Assembly: GCA_963762315.1 (NCBI GenBank)
Contig: CAVXKO010000003.1
Location: 434,001-498,000 of the forward strand
Length of the DNA stretch: 64,000 nucleotides
DNA from: RPQJ01 sp963762315
GTDB lineage: Bacteria > Pseudomonadota > Gammaproteobacteria > Steroidobacterales > Steroidobacteraceae
Direction of reading: 5' to 3'
A model generated the notes under the pieces. It saw only the letters and a program-made list of their open reading frames with translations, was not told the DNA's origin and did no database searches. Positions 55,119-63,890 of this stretch are shown piece by piece. A program made the position numbers and the translations under genes. Every line of letters starts with the position of its first letter. Within the stretch, counting starts at the first letter, position 1.

Positions 55119-55323
55119 GGTCCGGTGATCGACGTCCGCAGCGCCGTTCGTGCTCTCGCTGCACTCATTGCGCGGGCGCTCCGGGCGACTTCTCGATGCC
55201 GGTTCCGCGGTAGGGCGCAGCGAACCGTGCTTCCTGCCATCACCTCTCCATTTGTCGGACACCCTCCGGCGACTTCTCTTTAGCCCTCGATCGTGGTCGG
55301 CGGACTCGATCACCGGACCCGGG
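55119..55323. repeat. Inverted repeat pair with a 150-base spacer
   Basis: TCCGGGTCCGGTGATCGA near 55119 recurs inverted as TCGATCACCGGACCCGG near 55306-55322. Between them is sequence of normal composition without a convincing gene. The pair lies in the same gap as the two nested repeats. Confidence 0.6.
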
Positions 55324-55393
55324 CGCCGACGGTGCGCGTGCGAGTCTTCGACGGCCTGCGCGCGAAGCGCAGGGCCGCCGCAATGCGATCGAG

Positions 55394-56020
55394 CTACTTA
55401 ACGGAGGGATTGAGCGAATACGTCCCGGTGAGCCGCGACTCCGCGAGCACGTGCTTCGCGATCGCGTCACGCACCTGCGCGCCGGTGAAATCGCCGTCGA
55501 CCGGGCAGCGCGCCAGGTCCGTCGCGTACAGGATGAAGTGATAGTGGTGCAGGATCGCGTCGTTCCACGGCGGGCAGGGGCCGTCGTAGCCGAGGTACTT
55601 GCCGCCCATGTCGGCGTCGCCCGCGAACCACAGGGTGTAGTCGTTCAATCCCTGACGCGAGCCGGCCGGCCCCTTCGGCGATTGCTTGCCCTTGGCGACG
55701 ATGCCGTCGCAGCACTGGCCCGCCTTGATCTCGCTCACCGTCGGCGGGATGTCGACCATCAGCCAGTGGAAGAAATCCGTGCGCGGCAGGTCCGCCGGCA
55801 CGATCCGCCCTTCCTTGTTCACGTCGTCTGCACGGGTCGGCACGTCCGTATCCACGCAGATCAGCACGAGCGACTTCGCCGTGGAAGGCACGCCCGTCCA
55901 GCGCAGATGCGGATTGCGGTTGCGGCTCATCCGGACGTGCGCGGCCGCGTCGGGCGCGCAGAAGGCGAACTCTTCCGGCATCCGCTGCTGGTGGCCGAAA
56001 CTCGAGGACATCAGTTGCAC
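55394..56020 (-). CDS. YbhB/YbcL family (PEBP/Raf kinase inhibitor-like) protein
   Basis: 208 residues from GTG 56020, chosen because GGAGGA lies six bases upstream; ATG 56011 is an alternative. Family motifs: SLVLICVDTDVP, TDFFHWLMVDIPP and GYDGPCPPWNDAILHHYHFI (the PEBP GxxGPCPP and HxY block). The ligand pocket is intact, but the bacterial ligand is unknown. No signal peptide is seen. It is divergent from the hydrolase gene with 57 bases between them. Confidence 0.87.
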   Translation of the reverse strand: MQLMSSSFGHQQRMPEEFAFCAPDAAAHVRMSRNRNPHLRWTGVPSTAKSLVLICVDTDVPTRADDVNKEGRIVPADLPRTDFFHWLMVDIPPTVSEIKAGQCCDGIVAKGKQSPKGPAGSRQGLNDYTLWFAGDADMGGKYLGYDGPCPPWNDAILHHYHFILYATDLARCPVDGDFTGAQVRDAIAKHVLAESRLTGTYSLNPSVK

Positions 56021-56077
56021 GGGGCTTCCTCCGGCCGGGGTTCCTGAGGGACATTCTGGCACACTGCGGGCGCCGAT

Positions 56078-56773
56078 TTGCCGAGAGGGCTTGCCTTGGA
56101 TTCGACGCCCGCCACGCCTGACACGGACTTTCGTCCCCCCGTCCCGCAACCCGTCACGATTGCCGGCCCGGCCGGTGGGATCGAAGCGCGGCTCGAGAAT
56201 CCGCTCCCGGCCGAGGCGCGCCCGGCGGTGGTCGGGGTGGTCTGCCACCCGCATCCGCTGCACGGCGGGACGATGCAGAACAAGGTCGTGCACACCGTGG
56301 CACGCGCCATGCAAGAGGCAGGTGCGCCGACCGTGCGCTTCAATTTCCGGGGCGTCGGGCAGAGCGAGGGCGTGTACGCGGACGGCCTGGGCGAACTCGA
56401 CGATGCGCTCGCCGTCATCGACTGGGCGCGGGCTCACTGGGGCTGCGAGCGATTGTGGCTGGCGGGTTTCTCATTCGGCGCCGCCGTCGCGCTGCACGCA
56501 GCGCAATCCGCGCGGCCCGCGAAACTCGTGACCGTCGCGCCCCCGGTCGGACGATTGATCACGCAACCGGTCGCGAGGCCGCCGTGCCCGTGGTTGATCG
56601 TGCAGGGCGATCGCGACGAGCTCGTCGACTTCGCGACGGTGCAGCGCTGGGCGGCGAGCTACGTGCCCGATGCGCCGAAACTGATGGTGATGCGCGACGC
56701 GGAGCACTTCTTCCATGGCCGCCTCGTGGAGTTGCGGGCCGGCGTGCTCGAGTTCCTGGCGTCGGGCGCCTGA
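56078..56773 (+). CDS. Alpha/beta hydrolase (COG2945-like)
   Basis: 231 residues from TTG 56078 (a TTG six codons later is also possible). Core: VVCHPHPLHGGTMQNKVVHT, RFNFRGVGQSEGVY, the nucleophile elbow LAGFSFGAAVAL, then LIVQGDRDELVDF and AEHFFHGRL. The Ser, Asp and His triad is intact. The family acts on small esters, and no substrate is known. It shares a promoter region with the PEBP-like gene. Confidence 0.85.
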   Translation: MPRGLALDSTPATPDTDFRPPVPQPVTIAGPAGGIEARLENPLPAEARPAVVGVVCHPHPLHGGTMQNKVVHTVARAMQEAGAPTVRFNFRGVGQSEGVYADGLGELDDALAVIDWARAHWGCERLWLAGFSFGAAVALHAAQSARPAKLVTVAPPVGRLITQPVARPPCPWLIVQGDRDELVDFATVQRWAASYVPDAPKLMVMRDAEHFFHGRLVELRAGVLEFLASGA

Positions 56774-56857
56774 CGGGAAGCAGGCGAAAAAGGCGGGAAA
56801 ACAGGCTCGAAATCGCCGGGGCGGACGATGCCGCCCCGACGAGGAAACCGCGTCGGA

Positions 56858-57169
56858 TCAGCCCACGAAACCCTTGAGGTTCTTGAGCGGCATCACGCGC
56901 ACTTTCTTGCTGGCCGGCTTGGCCTTGAACGTCATCTTCTCGCCGGTGAAGGGATTGACGCCTTCGCGCGCCTTCGTGGCGGGCTTCTTGACGACCTTCA
57001 TCTTGGCGAGGCCGGGGAGCGTGAACAGCCCGTGGCTCTTGAGGCTCTTCTTGATCACGCCGTGAAGCGAATCGAAAACCGAGCTGACCTGCTTCTTCGA
57101 GAGACCCGTGTCCTTCGAGATCGCCGCAAGGATGTCGGACTTCGTCGGTGCAGAACTCTTCTTTGCCAT
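56858..57169 (-). CDS. HU-family DNA-binding protein
   Basis: 103 residues with a good AGGAG site upstream. The HU/IHF fold shows as SDILAAISKDTGLSKKQVSS, HGVIKKSLKSHGLFTLPGLA and REGVNPFTGEKMTFKAKPAS. It is slightly longer than standard HU at both ends, with a Lys-rich N-terminus. It bends and compacts DNA, or supports regulation. It has its own promoter region (57170-57292) and follows the DUF4426 gene on the same strand. Confidence 0.9.
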   Translation of the reverse strand: MAKKSSAPTKSDILAAISKDTGLSKKQVSSVFDSLHGVIKKSLKSHGLFTLPGLAKMKVVKKPATKAREGVNPFTGEKMTFKAKPASKKVRVMPLKNLKGFVG

Positions 57170-57292
57170 CTACCGTCTCCTGTGTGAATCGCGGGCCGCG
57201 GGGCCCCGGTTAGTCTGTTGGCGCGCGAAAAATAGCACGAAATCGCCGCGTGTTAATACGCTCCGGAGGCTTTTTTTTCAGTCCCGCAGCGA

Positions 57293-57793
57293 TCAGTCGG
57301 CGAAGAACTCGCGCTTGAACTGCACCGAATACTTCTCGCCCTGCCCGGCCGGCGACGCCTGGATGTTGAAGACGAGGATCTCGTTGCCGCTGATCGCGGT
57401 CTCGCCGATGAAGTAGATCGACGATCCTTCCGCGATTCGCCGCAGCTCGAGGTCCTTCAGCTGGCCGTTGAGGTTGTAGGCCGTCGCGGAAACCACGCCG
57501 TCGACCGGCTCGGTCTTGCCGTCCGGGCTCTTGCGCAGCAGCGAAACGTTGAGCATGACGCGATTGGCGCTCCGCTCGATCGAGTAGGCCCGGGCGACGG
57601 CTGGCGTCAGCTGGTCCGTACGGATCGCATTGAAGTGGATCTCGAAGTTGCCGAAATCCTGGCTCGTCGGCTCGGCCGGGGCTCCGGTCTGCGCTTTCCC
57701 GGGCGGCCCGCCGCTGTCGCATCCTGCGGAAATCGCTAGGAAAAGGCCGGCGACGAGCCATGGAATGAAACGGCGGATGGTGTGCGAGAACAT
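57293..57793 (-). CDS. DUF4426 lipoprotein
   Basis: 166 residues from ATG 57793. The signal peptide has lipobox ISAGC, followed by DFGNFEIHFNAIRTDQLTPA, MLNVSLLRKSPDGK and VSATAYNLNGQLKDLELRRI, all DUF4426 features. Function unknown. In Gammaproteobacteria it often lies in the yggS-proC-yggT-yggU neighbourhood, as here, where it is on the same strand 89 bases beyond yggU. A separate promoter may lie in that gap. Confidence 0.85.
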   Translation of the reverse strand: MFSHTIRRFIPWLVAGLFLAISAGCDSGGPPGKAQTGAPAEPTSQDFGNFEIHFNAIRTDQLTPAVARAYSIERSANRVMLNVSLLRKSPDGKTEPVDGVVSATAYNLNGQLKDLELRRIAEGSSIYFIGETAISGNEILVFNIQASPAGQGEKYSVQFKREFFAD

Positions 57794-57882
57794 GTCGTAT
57801 CCCCCTGCCAGCAGCAGCCCGATGCGGTTGCGTCTCTATATTACTGCTGCGGCACGTGTCACGGCGCATCCGCCGCGTGCGC

Positions 57883-58185
57883 TCAGTTGCCCGTGCCGAC
57901 TATGGATGCGAGCGTCAAAGGGAGCGGTGCCGGCCCCTGGATCCGCACGCGCTTGTCGCGCGAGGCGAGTCCGTGTTCGATCGAGACCCGCGCGCGTGGC
58001 ACGTCGAAAGCCTGCGCGATGAACTCGACCAGTGCCGCATTGGCGCGCCCGTCGACCGGCGGCGCGTTGAGTCGCACGCGCAGGCGCTCCCCGTGCAGGC
58101 CCGCGAACTCGGTTCGCGAGGCGCGCGGCTGCACGCGTACGTCCAGGATCCAGTCGGTGCCGTCGCGGCGCGCGGGGTCGGTCAC
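57883..58185 (-). CDS. yggU: DUF167 protein YggU
   Basis: 100 residues: GTDWILDVRVQPRASRTEFA, ERLRVRLNAPPVDGRANAAL, then EFIAQAFDVPRARVSIEHGL. This is the compact DUF167 fold found across bacteria and eukaryotes with unknown molecular role. It follows yggT by 34 bases on the same transcript as yggS, proC and yggT. The codon use and frame show nothing irregular. Confidence 0.9.
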   Translation of the reverse strand: MTDPARRDGTDWILDVRVQPRASRTEFAGLHGERLRVRLNAPPVDGRANAALVEFIAQAFDVPRARVSIEHGLASRDKRVRIQGPAPLPLTLASIVGTGN

Positions 58186-58219
58186 GTTCGAGCGGGATCG
58201 GGCGAGGGCGCAAACCGCC

Positions 58220-58744
58220 CTAGAAAAGAAGGATCTGCAGGGCCTGCAGCCCGATCAGCACGAACAAGGCCGAGAGATCGAGCCCGCCGAGCGGCGGTAT
58301 GACGCGCCGCACCGGCGCCAGCAGCGGGTCGCAGATGCGGCTGAGGAGCTGGTTGGCCGGGCTGTAGGTGCCCGGGGCGATCCAGCTGAGCAGCGCGTAG
58401 ACGATGATGGCGATGGTGTAGAACTGCAGGATCGTCCGCAGCAGCCCGAGAAATCCCTGCAGCAGGACACCCCCGAGATCGAATCCGTGGCCGCTCACCA
58501 CGCGCAACAGCAGTGTGCCGGCCAGTTGCACGATCACCAGCGCCGTGACGGAGGCCAGGTCCACGCGCCCGGCCGGCGGGAGGATGCGGCGCAGGGGCAT
58601 CACGAGCGGGTTGGTCACCTGCATCACGGCCTGGCCAATCGGATTGCGGAAGTCCGCCCGGATCAGCGGCATGAGCACCCGCAGCAGGAACGCGATCACG
58701 AGCAGCGTGATCAGCGTGTCGAGAATGAACAGTAGCGCCTGCAT
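58220..58744 (-). CDS. yggT: YggT family membrane protein
   Basis: 174 residues from ATG 58744 with the two YGGT repeats. Each has a pair of helices around a short amphipathic loop: ILDTLITLLVIAFLLRVLMP, then NPIGQAVMQVTNPLVMPLRR and again NQLLSRICDPLLAPVRRVIP. It localises to the inner membrane. Homologues are linked to osmotic adaptation and, in other phyla, to division. It starts 25 bases after the proC stop. Confidence 0.92.
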   Translation of the reverse strand: MQALLFILDTLITLLVIAFLLRVLMPLIRADFRNPIGQAVMQVTNPLVMPLRRILPPAGRVDLASVTALVIVQLAGTLLLRVVSGHGFDLGGVLLQGFLGLLRTILQFYTIAIIVYALLSWIAPGTYSPANQLLSRICDPLLAPVRRVIPPLGGLDLSALFVLIGLQALQILLF

Positions 58745-58769
58745 CCGGTTTCCGTCGCTCCCTGGGTGA

Positions 58770-59588
58770 TCAGTCGCCGCCGAACTGGCGCGCCAGCTCT
58801 GCGGAACGGCGCGTCGCAGCGGCGACGGCTTCGGCAAAAATACCACGCACCCCGGCTGTTTCGAGAACCTCGAGCGCGGCCGCGGTGGTGCCACCCTTCG
58901 AGGTGACCTGCGCGCGCAGCTCGGCCGGGGAGTCCTGGCTCTCCGCAGCCATGCGCCCAGCGCCGCGTGCTGTCTCCACGGCGAGCCGGCGCGCCGTGGC
59001 CGGCGACAGGCCCTGCGCGATGCCGGCGGCCTCCAGTGCTTCGACGAGCAGGAAGAAGTACGCCGGCCCGCTTCCGGACACCGCGGTCACCACGTCCATC
59101 TGGTCTTCGGTGGCGACCCAGACGGTGGCGCCGCACGCGGCCATGACCTGTTCCACAGTCCGGCGTTCGTCCGCGCTCACGCCCTCAGAGGCGTAGAGCG
59201 CGGTGACTCCTGCGCCGATCAGCGCGGGCCGGTTCGGCATCGTCCGTACCAGCGGCACCTCGGGTCCCAGCCAGCGCGCGAGATCCTGGAGTCGGATCCC
59301 GGCCGCGATGGAGATGACCAGGCGGCGCCGCGAGCGGACCGCGGAGGCGATGCCGCGGGCGACCTTCGCCATTTCCTGGGGCTTCACCGCGAGCACCACC
59401 GCATCGGCGTCGCCCAGCGCGGCGACGTTGTCCGTGGTGACGCGCACGCCGAACTGTCGCCGCAGCTTCTCGAGCTGTTCCGGCACCGGGTCCGCAATGG
59501 TGAGTTCGGTCGCGGGCACGCCCTGCGCGCGCAGGCCGCCGACCAGGCTGGTCGCCATGTGGCCACCGCCGATGAAGGTGATTCGCAT
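58770..59588 (-). CDS. proC: Pyrroline-5-carboxylate reductase
   Basis: 272 residues from ATG 59588: MRITFIGGGHMATSLVGGLR with the Rossmann motif, VVLAVKPQEMAKVARGI, and the signature VTAVSGSGPAYFFLLVEALE, then VTSKGGTTAAALEVLE. It makes proline from pyrroline-5-carboxylate with NAD(P)H. It is 23 bases after the yggS stop in the conserved yggS-proC-yggT-yggU unit. The length is standard (E. coli 269). Confidence 0.95.
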   Translation of the reverse strand: MRITFIGGGHMATSLVGGLRAQGVPATELTIADPVPEQLEKLRRQFGVRVTTDNVAALGDADAVVLAVKPQEMAKVARGIASAVRSRRRLVISIAAGIRLQDLARWLGPEVPLVRTMPNRPALIGAGVTALYASEGVSADERRTVEQVMAACGATVWVATEDQMDVVTAVSGSGPAYFFLLVEALEAAGIAQGLSPATARRLAVETARGAGRMAAESQDSPAELRAQVTSKGGTTAAALEVLETAGVRGIFAEAVAAATRRSAELARQFGGD

Positions 59589-59611
59589 CAGGCGCTCCTC
59601 GTGTGTCCCGT

Positions 59612-60307
59612 TCAGCCGCGCGGGCCGAACACTGCCGTTCCGACCCGGACGATGGTCGCACCTTCGAGGACGGCGGCCTCGAGGTCGTTGCTCATGCCCA
59701 TCGAGAGCGTGTCCAGGCGATGCCCGCCGGCGTTCAGTGCATCCAGCAGTTCGCGCAGCCTGCGGAAGGGCAGGCGCTGCTCGTGCTCCGTGCGGGAGTC
59801 CGGCGGGATGCACATGAGTCCCCGCAGCCGCAAGCGCGGCATTCCTGCCACGGCGGACGCGAGCCCGGGCAGTTGGTCCGGACTGACGCCGCCCTTGGCA
59901 GCTTCGTCCGCCAGCTTCACCTGGAGCAGTACTTCGAGCGGCGGTGCATGGTGGGGGCGCTGCGCGTTGAGCCGCTCCGCGATCCGGGCGCGATCGATGG
60001 TGTGCACCCACTGGAAATGCTCGGCGACGTCGCGTGTCTTGTTGGCCTGGAGCTGCCCGATGAAATGCCAGGTGAGCGGGAGGTCGGCGAGCGCCGCGAT
60101 CTTGGCAATCGCCTCCTGGACGTAGTTTTCGCCGAACTGCCGCTGGCCGGCCTGCGCCACCGCCCGGATCGCAGACTCGGGCTGTTGCTTGCTGACCGCC
60201 AGCAAGGCCACGCCCGCAGGGTCCCGGCCCGCCCGGACGGACGCGGCAGCGATCCTGGCGCGTACGGAAAGGAGGCCATCGGATGAGAACTGCGGAGCGG
60301 TTAACAT
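59612..60307 (-). CDS. yggS: Pyridoxal phosphate homeostasis protein YggS (PLPBP)
   Basis: 231 residues in a fold type III barrel. The PLP lysine lies in ALLAVSKQQP, followed by FGENYVQEA, LTWHFIGQLQANKTRDVAEH, CIPPDSRTEHEQR, and the phosphate site LSMGMSNDLEAAVLEGATIV plus VRVGTAVFG. It buffers PLP and helps amino acid balance without known catalysis. It is divergent from pilT with an 88-base gap, a common layout in Gammaproteobacteria. Confidence 0.93.
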   Translation of the reverse strand: MLTAPQFSSDGLLSVRARIAAASVRAGRDPAGVALLAVSKQQPESAIRAVAQAGQRQFGENYVQEAIAKIAALADLPLTWHFIGQLQANKTRDVAEHFQWVHTIDRARIAERLNAQRPHHAPPLEVLLQVKLADEAAKGGVSPDQLPGLASAVAGMPRLRLRGLMCIPPDSRTEHEQRLPFRRLRELLDALNAGGHRLDTLSMGMSNDLEAAVLEGATIVRVGTAVFGPRG

Positions 60308-60395
60308 ATTGGGGTCCGAGGCCCTGATCTATACTGCGGCCACCTGTGCGACCTTCCCGGCCTTGGGTCCGGAGCACAGGCTACAGGGAGCCCCG

Positions 60396-61436
60396 ATGGC
60401 CGTCGACATCGCTCAACTGCTGGCATTCGCAGTCAAGAACAAAGCCTCCGACCTGCACCTCTCGTCGGGCGTGCCGCCGATGATCCGTGTCGACGGCGAC
60501 ATGAAGCGCATCAATATGCCGCCGCTGACGCACAAGGAAGTGCACAGCATGGTGTACGACATCATGAATGACAAGCAACGGAAGGCTTACGAAGAGTTCT
60601 ACGAGACGGACTTTTCGTTCGAGATTCCGAAGCTTGCGCGCTTCCGCGTCAATGCCTTCAACCAGAACCGCGGCGCCGCCGCCGTGTTCCGCAACATCCC
60701 GTCGGTGGTGCTGTCGCTCGACGACCTGAACGCGCCGAAGATCTTCAAGGACATCGCGATGCAGCCGCGCGGCCTGGTGCTGGTCACCGGCCCGACCGGC
60801 TCCGGCAAGTCGACGACGCTGGCCGCGATGATCAACTACGTCAACGACAACCGGCCGGACCACATCATCACGATCGAGGACCCGATCGAGTTCGTGCACG
60901 AGTCCAAGCGCTGCCTGCTGAACCAGCGCGAGGTCCACCGCGACACGCTCGGCTTCAGCGAGGCCCTGCGCTCGGCGCTGCGCGAAGACCCGGACGTGAT
61001 CCTGGTCGGCGAAATGCGCGACCTCGAGACCATCCGCCTCGCGCTCACGGGCGCCGAGACCGGCCACCTCGTGTTCGGCACGCTGCACACCAGTTCCGCC
61101 GCCAAGACCATCGACCGCGTGGTCGACGTCTTCCCGGCCGCCGAAAAGGAAATGGTCCGCGCGATGCTCTCCGAATCGCTGCGCGCCGTGATTTCGCAGA
61201 CCCTGCTGAAGCGCATCGGCGGCGGCCGCATCGCGGCGCACGAGATCATGATCGGCACCCCGGCCATCCGCAACCTGATCCGCGAAGGCAAGATCGCGCA
61301 GATGTACTCGTCGATCCAGACGGGACAGGCCGCGGGCATGCAGACGCTCGACCAGTGCCTGAAGGAGCTGCTCCAGAAGGGCCTGATCACCAAGGAAGAG
61401 GCGCGATACCGCGCGCAGCACAAGGAGGATTTCTAG
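60396..61436 (+). CDS. pilT: Type IV pilus retraction ATPase PilT
   Basis: 346 residues from ATG 60396. N-terminal domain: ASDLHLSSGVPPMIRVDGDM. Walker A is VTGPTGSGKSTTLAAM, followed by the Asp box ITIEDPIEFVH, Walker B VILVGEMRDLETI and the His box THTSSAAK-like LHTSSAAKTIDRVVDVFP. The AIRNLIREGKIAQM retraction motif is complete. It powers pilus depolymerisation and twitching. It is the first of three tandem ATPases. Confidence 0.95.
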   Translation: MAVDIAQLLAFAVKNKASDLHLSSGVPPMIRVDGDMKRINMPPLTHKEVHSMVYDIMNDKQRKAYEEFYETDFSFEIPKLARFRVNAFNQNRGAAAVFRNIPSVVLSLDDLNAPKIFKDIAMQPRGLVLVTGPTGSGKSTTLAAMINYVNDNRPDHIITIEDPIEFVHESKRCLLNQREVHRDTLGFSEALRSALREDPDVILVGEMRDLETIRLALTGAETGHLVFGTLHTSSAAKTIDRVVDVFPAAEKEMVRAMLSESLRAVISQTLLKRIGGGRIAAHEIMIGTPAIRNLIREGKIAQMYSSIQTGQAAGMQTLDQCLKELLQKGLITKEEARYRAQHKEDF

Positions 61437-61471
61437 GCGCGGGGCGCTAGCCCGCGGCGCCTGGAGGCATC

Positions 61472-62617
61472 ATGGATCGCGATACCGGCATCAAGCTCAT
61501 GCAGGATCTCCTGCGCCGCATGGTCGAGCGCAAGGGATCGGACCTGTTCATCACGGCGGGCTTCCCGCCCGCCATCAAGGTCGACGGCGAAATCAAGCCG
61601 CAGACCAACCAGCCGCTGACGCCCGAACAGGCGCAGCTGCTGGTGCGCGCCATCATGAACGACCGGCAGACCAAGGAATTCGACGCGTCCAAGGAGTGCA
61701 ACTTCGCGATCGCGCCGCCGGGCATCGGCCGTTTCCGCGTCTCCGCCTTCGTGCAGATGGGCCTCACCGGCGCGGTGCTTCGCACCATCAACGTGAAGGT
61801 GCCCACGGTCGACGAGCTCGAGCTGCCGCCGATCCTCAAGGAAATCGTGCTCTCGAAGCGCGGGCTGTGCATCCTGGTCGGCGCGACCGGCTCGGGCAAG
61901 TCGACGTCGCTGGCGGCCATGGTCGATTACCGCAACGAGAAGACCCGCGGGCACATCATCACGATCGAAGACCCGATCGAGTACGTCCACACGCACAAGA
62001 ACTGCGTCGTGACGCAGCGCGAAGTCGGCGTGGACACCGACAGCTGGCACATGGCGCTCAAGAACACGCTGCGCCAGGCCCCCGACGTGATCCTGGTCGG
62101 CGAAATCCGCGACCGCGAGACGATGGAGTACGGCATCCAGTTCGCCGAGACCGGCCACCTGGTGCTCGCGACGCTGCACGCGAACAGCGCCAACCAGGCC
62201 ATGGACCGCATCATCAACTTCTTCCCGGAGGACCGGCGCGAGCAGCTGCTGATGGACCTCTCGCTCAACATCCGCGCGATGATCGCGCAGCGCCTGATCC
62301 CGCGCGAGGCGGGCAAGGGCCGCATCGCCGCGATGGAAGTCATGCTCAATACGCCGCTGATCGCCGACCTGATCTTCCGCGGCGAGGTGACCGCGATCAA
62401 GGAGATCATGGCGAAGTCGAATCGCCTCGGCATGAAGACGTTCGACCAGGCGCTCTACGAGCTGTTCGAAGCCGGGGTCATCTCCTACGAGGAGGCGCTG
62501 CGCAACGCCGACTCCAAGAACGAGATCCGCCTGCGCATCAAGCTCGAGAGCAAGCGCAACGACAAGGGCACGCTCGAGGAAACGGGCGCGCTCAAGATCG
62601 TGGAAGAAGAGGACTGA
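61472..62617 (+). CDS. pilU: PilT-dependent retraction ATPase PilU
   Basis: 381 residues. N-terminus RKGSDLFITAGFPPAIKVDG, Walker A VGATGSGKSTSLAAMVDY, then ITIEDPIEYVHTHKNCVVTQ, Walker B VILVGEIRDRETMEYG and LIADLIFRGEVTAIKEIM. The acidic C-terminal tail (NDKGTLEETGALKIVEEED) extends beyond PilT. PilU boosts retraction force in a complex with PilT. It is 35 bases after pilT. Confidence 0.93.
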   Translation: MDRDTGIKLMQDLLRRMVERKGSDLFITAGFPPAIKVDGEIKPQTNQPLTPEQAQLLVRAIMNDRQTKEFDASKECNFAIAPPGIGRFRVSAFVQMGLTGAVLRTINVKVPTVDELELPPILKEIVLSKRGLCILVGATGSGKSTSLAAMVDYRNEKTRGHIITIEDPIEYVHTHKNCVVTQREVGVDTDSWHMALKNTLRQAPDVILVGEIRDRETMEYGIQFAETGHLVLATLHANSANQAMDRIINFFPEDRREQLLMDLSLNIRAMIAQRLIPREAGKGRIAAMEVMLNTPLIADLIFRGEVTAIKEIMAKSNRLGMKTFDQALYELFEAGVISYEEALRNADSKNEIRLRIKLESKRNDKGTLEETGALKIVEEED

Positions 62618-62631
62618 CGGAGGATCGGCCC

Positions 62632-63783
62632 ATGGCGAGCACGCCCGACATCGATGACGCGTCCGCCGCGGCCGATCGCCTGCTGAGCGATTCGACCTCC
62701 GGCTCGGGCTCGGCCCGCAGTTTCGTCCTCAACACCCGGCCGCTGTTCAAGCTGATGGTGGAGAAGAAGGCGTCGGACCTCTTCTTCACGTCGAATGCGC
62801 CGATCAAGATCAAGATCGAAGGCCAGATCATGCCGGTGAACCGGCAGGTGCTGACGGCCGACCAGGTGCGCCAGGCCGCCTACGGCCTGATGAACCAGGA
62901 GCAGATCGATTACTTCCAGCAGGAGCTGGAGATCGACTTCGCGATCTCCGAGCCCGGCCTCGGTCGCTTCCGCGTGGCGGTGTTCCACCAGCGCGGCAAT
63001 CCGGCGATGGTGCTGCGGTACATCACGGCCGACATGCCCAAGATCGAGGACCTCGGCCTGCCGGCGATCATGAAGGACCTCGCGATGATCAAGCGCGGGT
63101 TGATCCTCGTGGTGGGCGCCACGGGTTCGGGCAAGTCCACCTCGCTCGCCGCGATGATCAACTACCGCAACGAGATCTCGGCGGACCACATCCTCACGGT
63201 CGAGGACCCCATCGAGTTCCTGCACCCGAACAAGAAGTCGATCGTCAACCAGCGCGAGGTCGGGCTCGACACCAAGTCGTTCCACCGCGCGCTGCGCAGC
63301 GCCATGCGGGCTGCGCCGGACGTGATCCTGATCGGCGAAATCCGCGACCGCGAGTCGATGGAATACGCGATCACGTTCGCGGGCACCGGCCACCTGTGCC
63401 TCGCTACGCTGCACGCGAACAACGCGGCCGAGACGCTCGATCGAGTCATCAACATGTTCCCGCGCGACCAGCACTCGCAGATCTTCCTCGACCTGTCGCA
63501 GTACCTGAAGGCGATCCTGTCGCAGCGTCTCGTGATGGGCAAGGACGGCCTGCGCCACGCGGCGCTCGAAGTGCTGCTCAACACGCCGCACGTGCAGGAA
63601 CTGATCAAGAAGGGCGACGTGGTGGGCGTGAAAGAGGCCCTGATCCGCAGCGCCGAGAAGGGCATGCAGAGCTTCGACATCTCGCTGTACCAGCTCTACC
63701 TCGACGGCAAGGTCTCGCTCGAAGAGGCCATCAGCAACGCCGATTCGCGCACCAATCTCGAGGCGAAGATCAATTTCGGCTGA
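62632..63783 (+). CDS. Third PilT/PilU-family ATPase (PilU-like)
   Basis: 383 residues from ATG 62632, 14 bases after the pilU stop. A Ser-rich N-terminal extension (ASAAADRLLSDSTSGSGSAR) precedes the ATPase domain: KKASDLFFTSNAPIKIKIEG, Walker A VVGATGSGKSTSLAAM, VEDPIEFLHPNKKSIVNQRE, Walker B VILIGEIRDRESMEYA and LATLHANNAAETLDRVI. All catalytic residues are intact, and it is closer to PilU than to PilT. A third retraction-type motor may serve another pilus system, or modulate the first two. Confidence 0.9.
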   Translation: MASTPDIDDASAAADRLLSDSTSGSGSARSFVLNTRPLFKLMVEKKASDLFFTSNAPIKIKIEGQIMPVNRQVLTADQVRQAAYGLMNQEQIDYFQQELEIDFAISEPGLGRFRVAVFHQRGNPAMVLRYITADMPKIEDLGLPAIMKDLAMIKRGLILVVGATGSGKSTSLAAMINYRNEISADHILTVEDPIEFLHPNKKSIVNQREVGLDTKSFHRALRSAMRAAPDVILIGEIRDRESMEYAITFAGTGHLCLATLHANNAAETLDRVINMFPRDQHSQIFLDLSQYLKAILSQRLVMGKDGLRHAALEVLLNTPHVQELIKKGDVVGVKEALIRSAEKGMQSFDISLYQLYLDGKVSLEEAISNADSRTNLEAKINFG

Positions 63784-63870
63784 GAACCGCGGGGATCGTG
63801 CAAGACCGCACTGCCGGGAGCCCGAACCGCTCGGCCGCATACCGCAGCGCCCGACCCGCTCGGATTCATG

Positions 63871-63890
63871 CCGCTGGAACGTTCCAGCGG
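63871..63890. terminator. Palindrome after the third PilT-family gene
   Basis: CCGCTGGAACGTTCCAGCGG is a perfect 20-base palindrome 88 bases after the last stop codon. No T-run follows, so a rho-independent terminator is only possible. From 63784 to 64000 no recognisable gene was found; a frame from ATG 63868 stays open to the window edge but resembles nothing. Confidence 0.35.

Noticed and set aside
54900..55283. Arg-rich frame in the repeat gap
   Set aside because: Composition is that of out-of-frame high-GC sequence, it spans inverted repeats, and no domain or start signal is recognisable.
57260..57285. Intrinsic terminator at an eight-T run after CTCCGGAG
   Set aside because: The stem is only four base pairs and the T-run lies on the plus strand, where no gene ends; both neighbours are on the minus strand.
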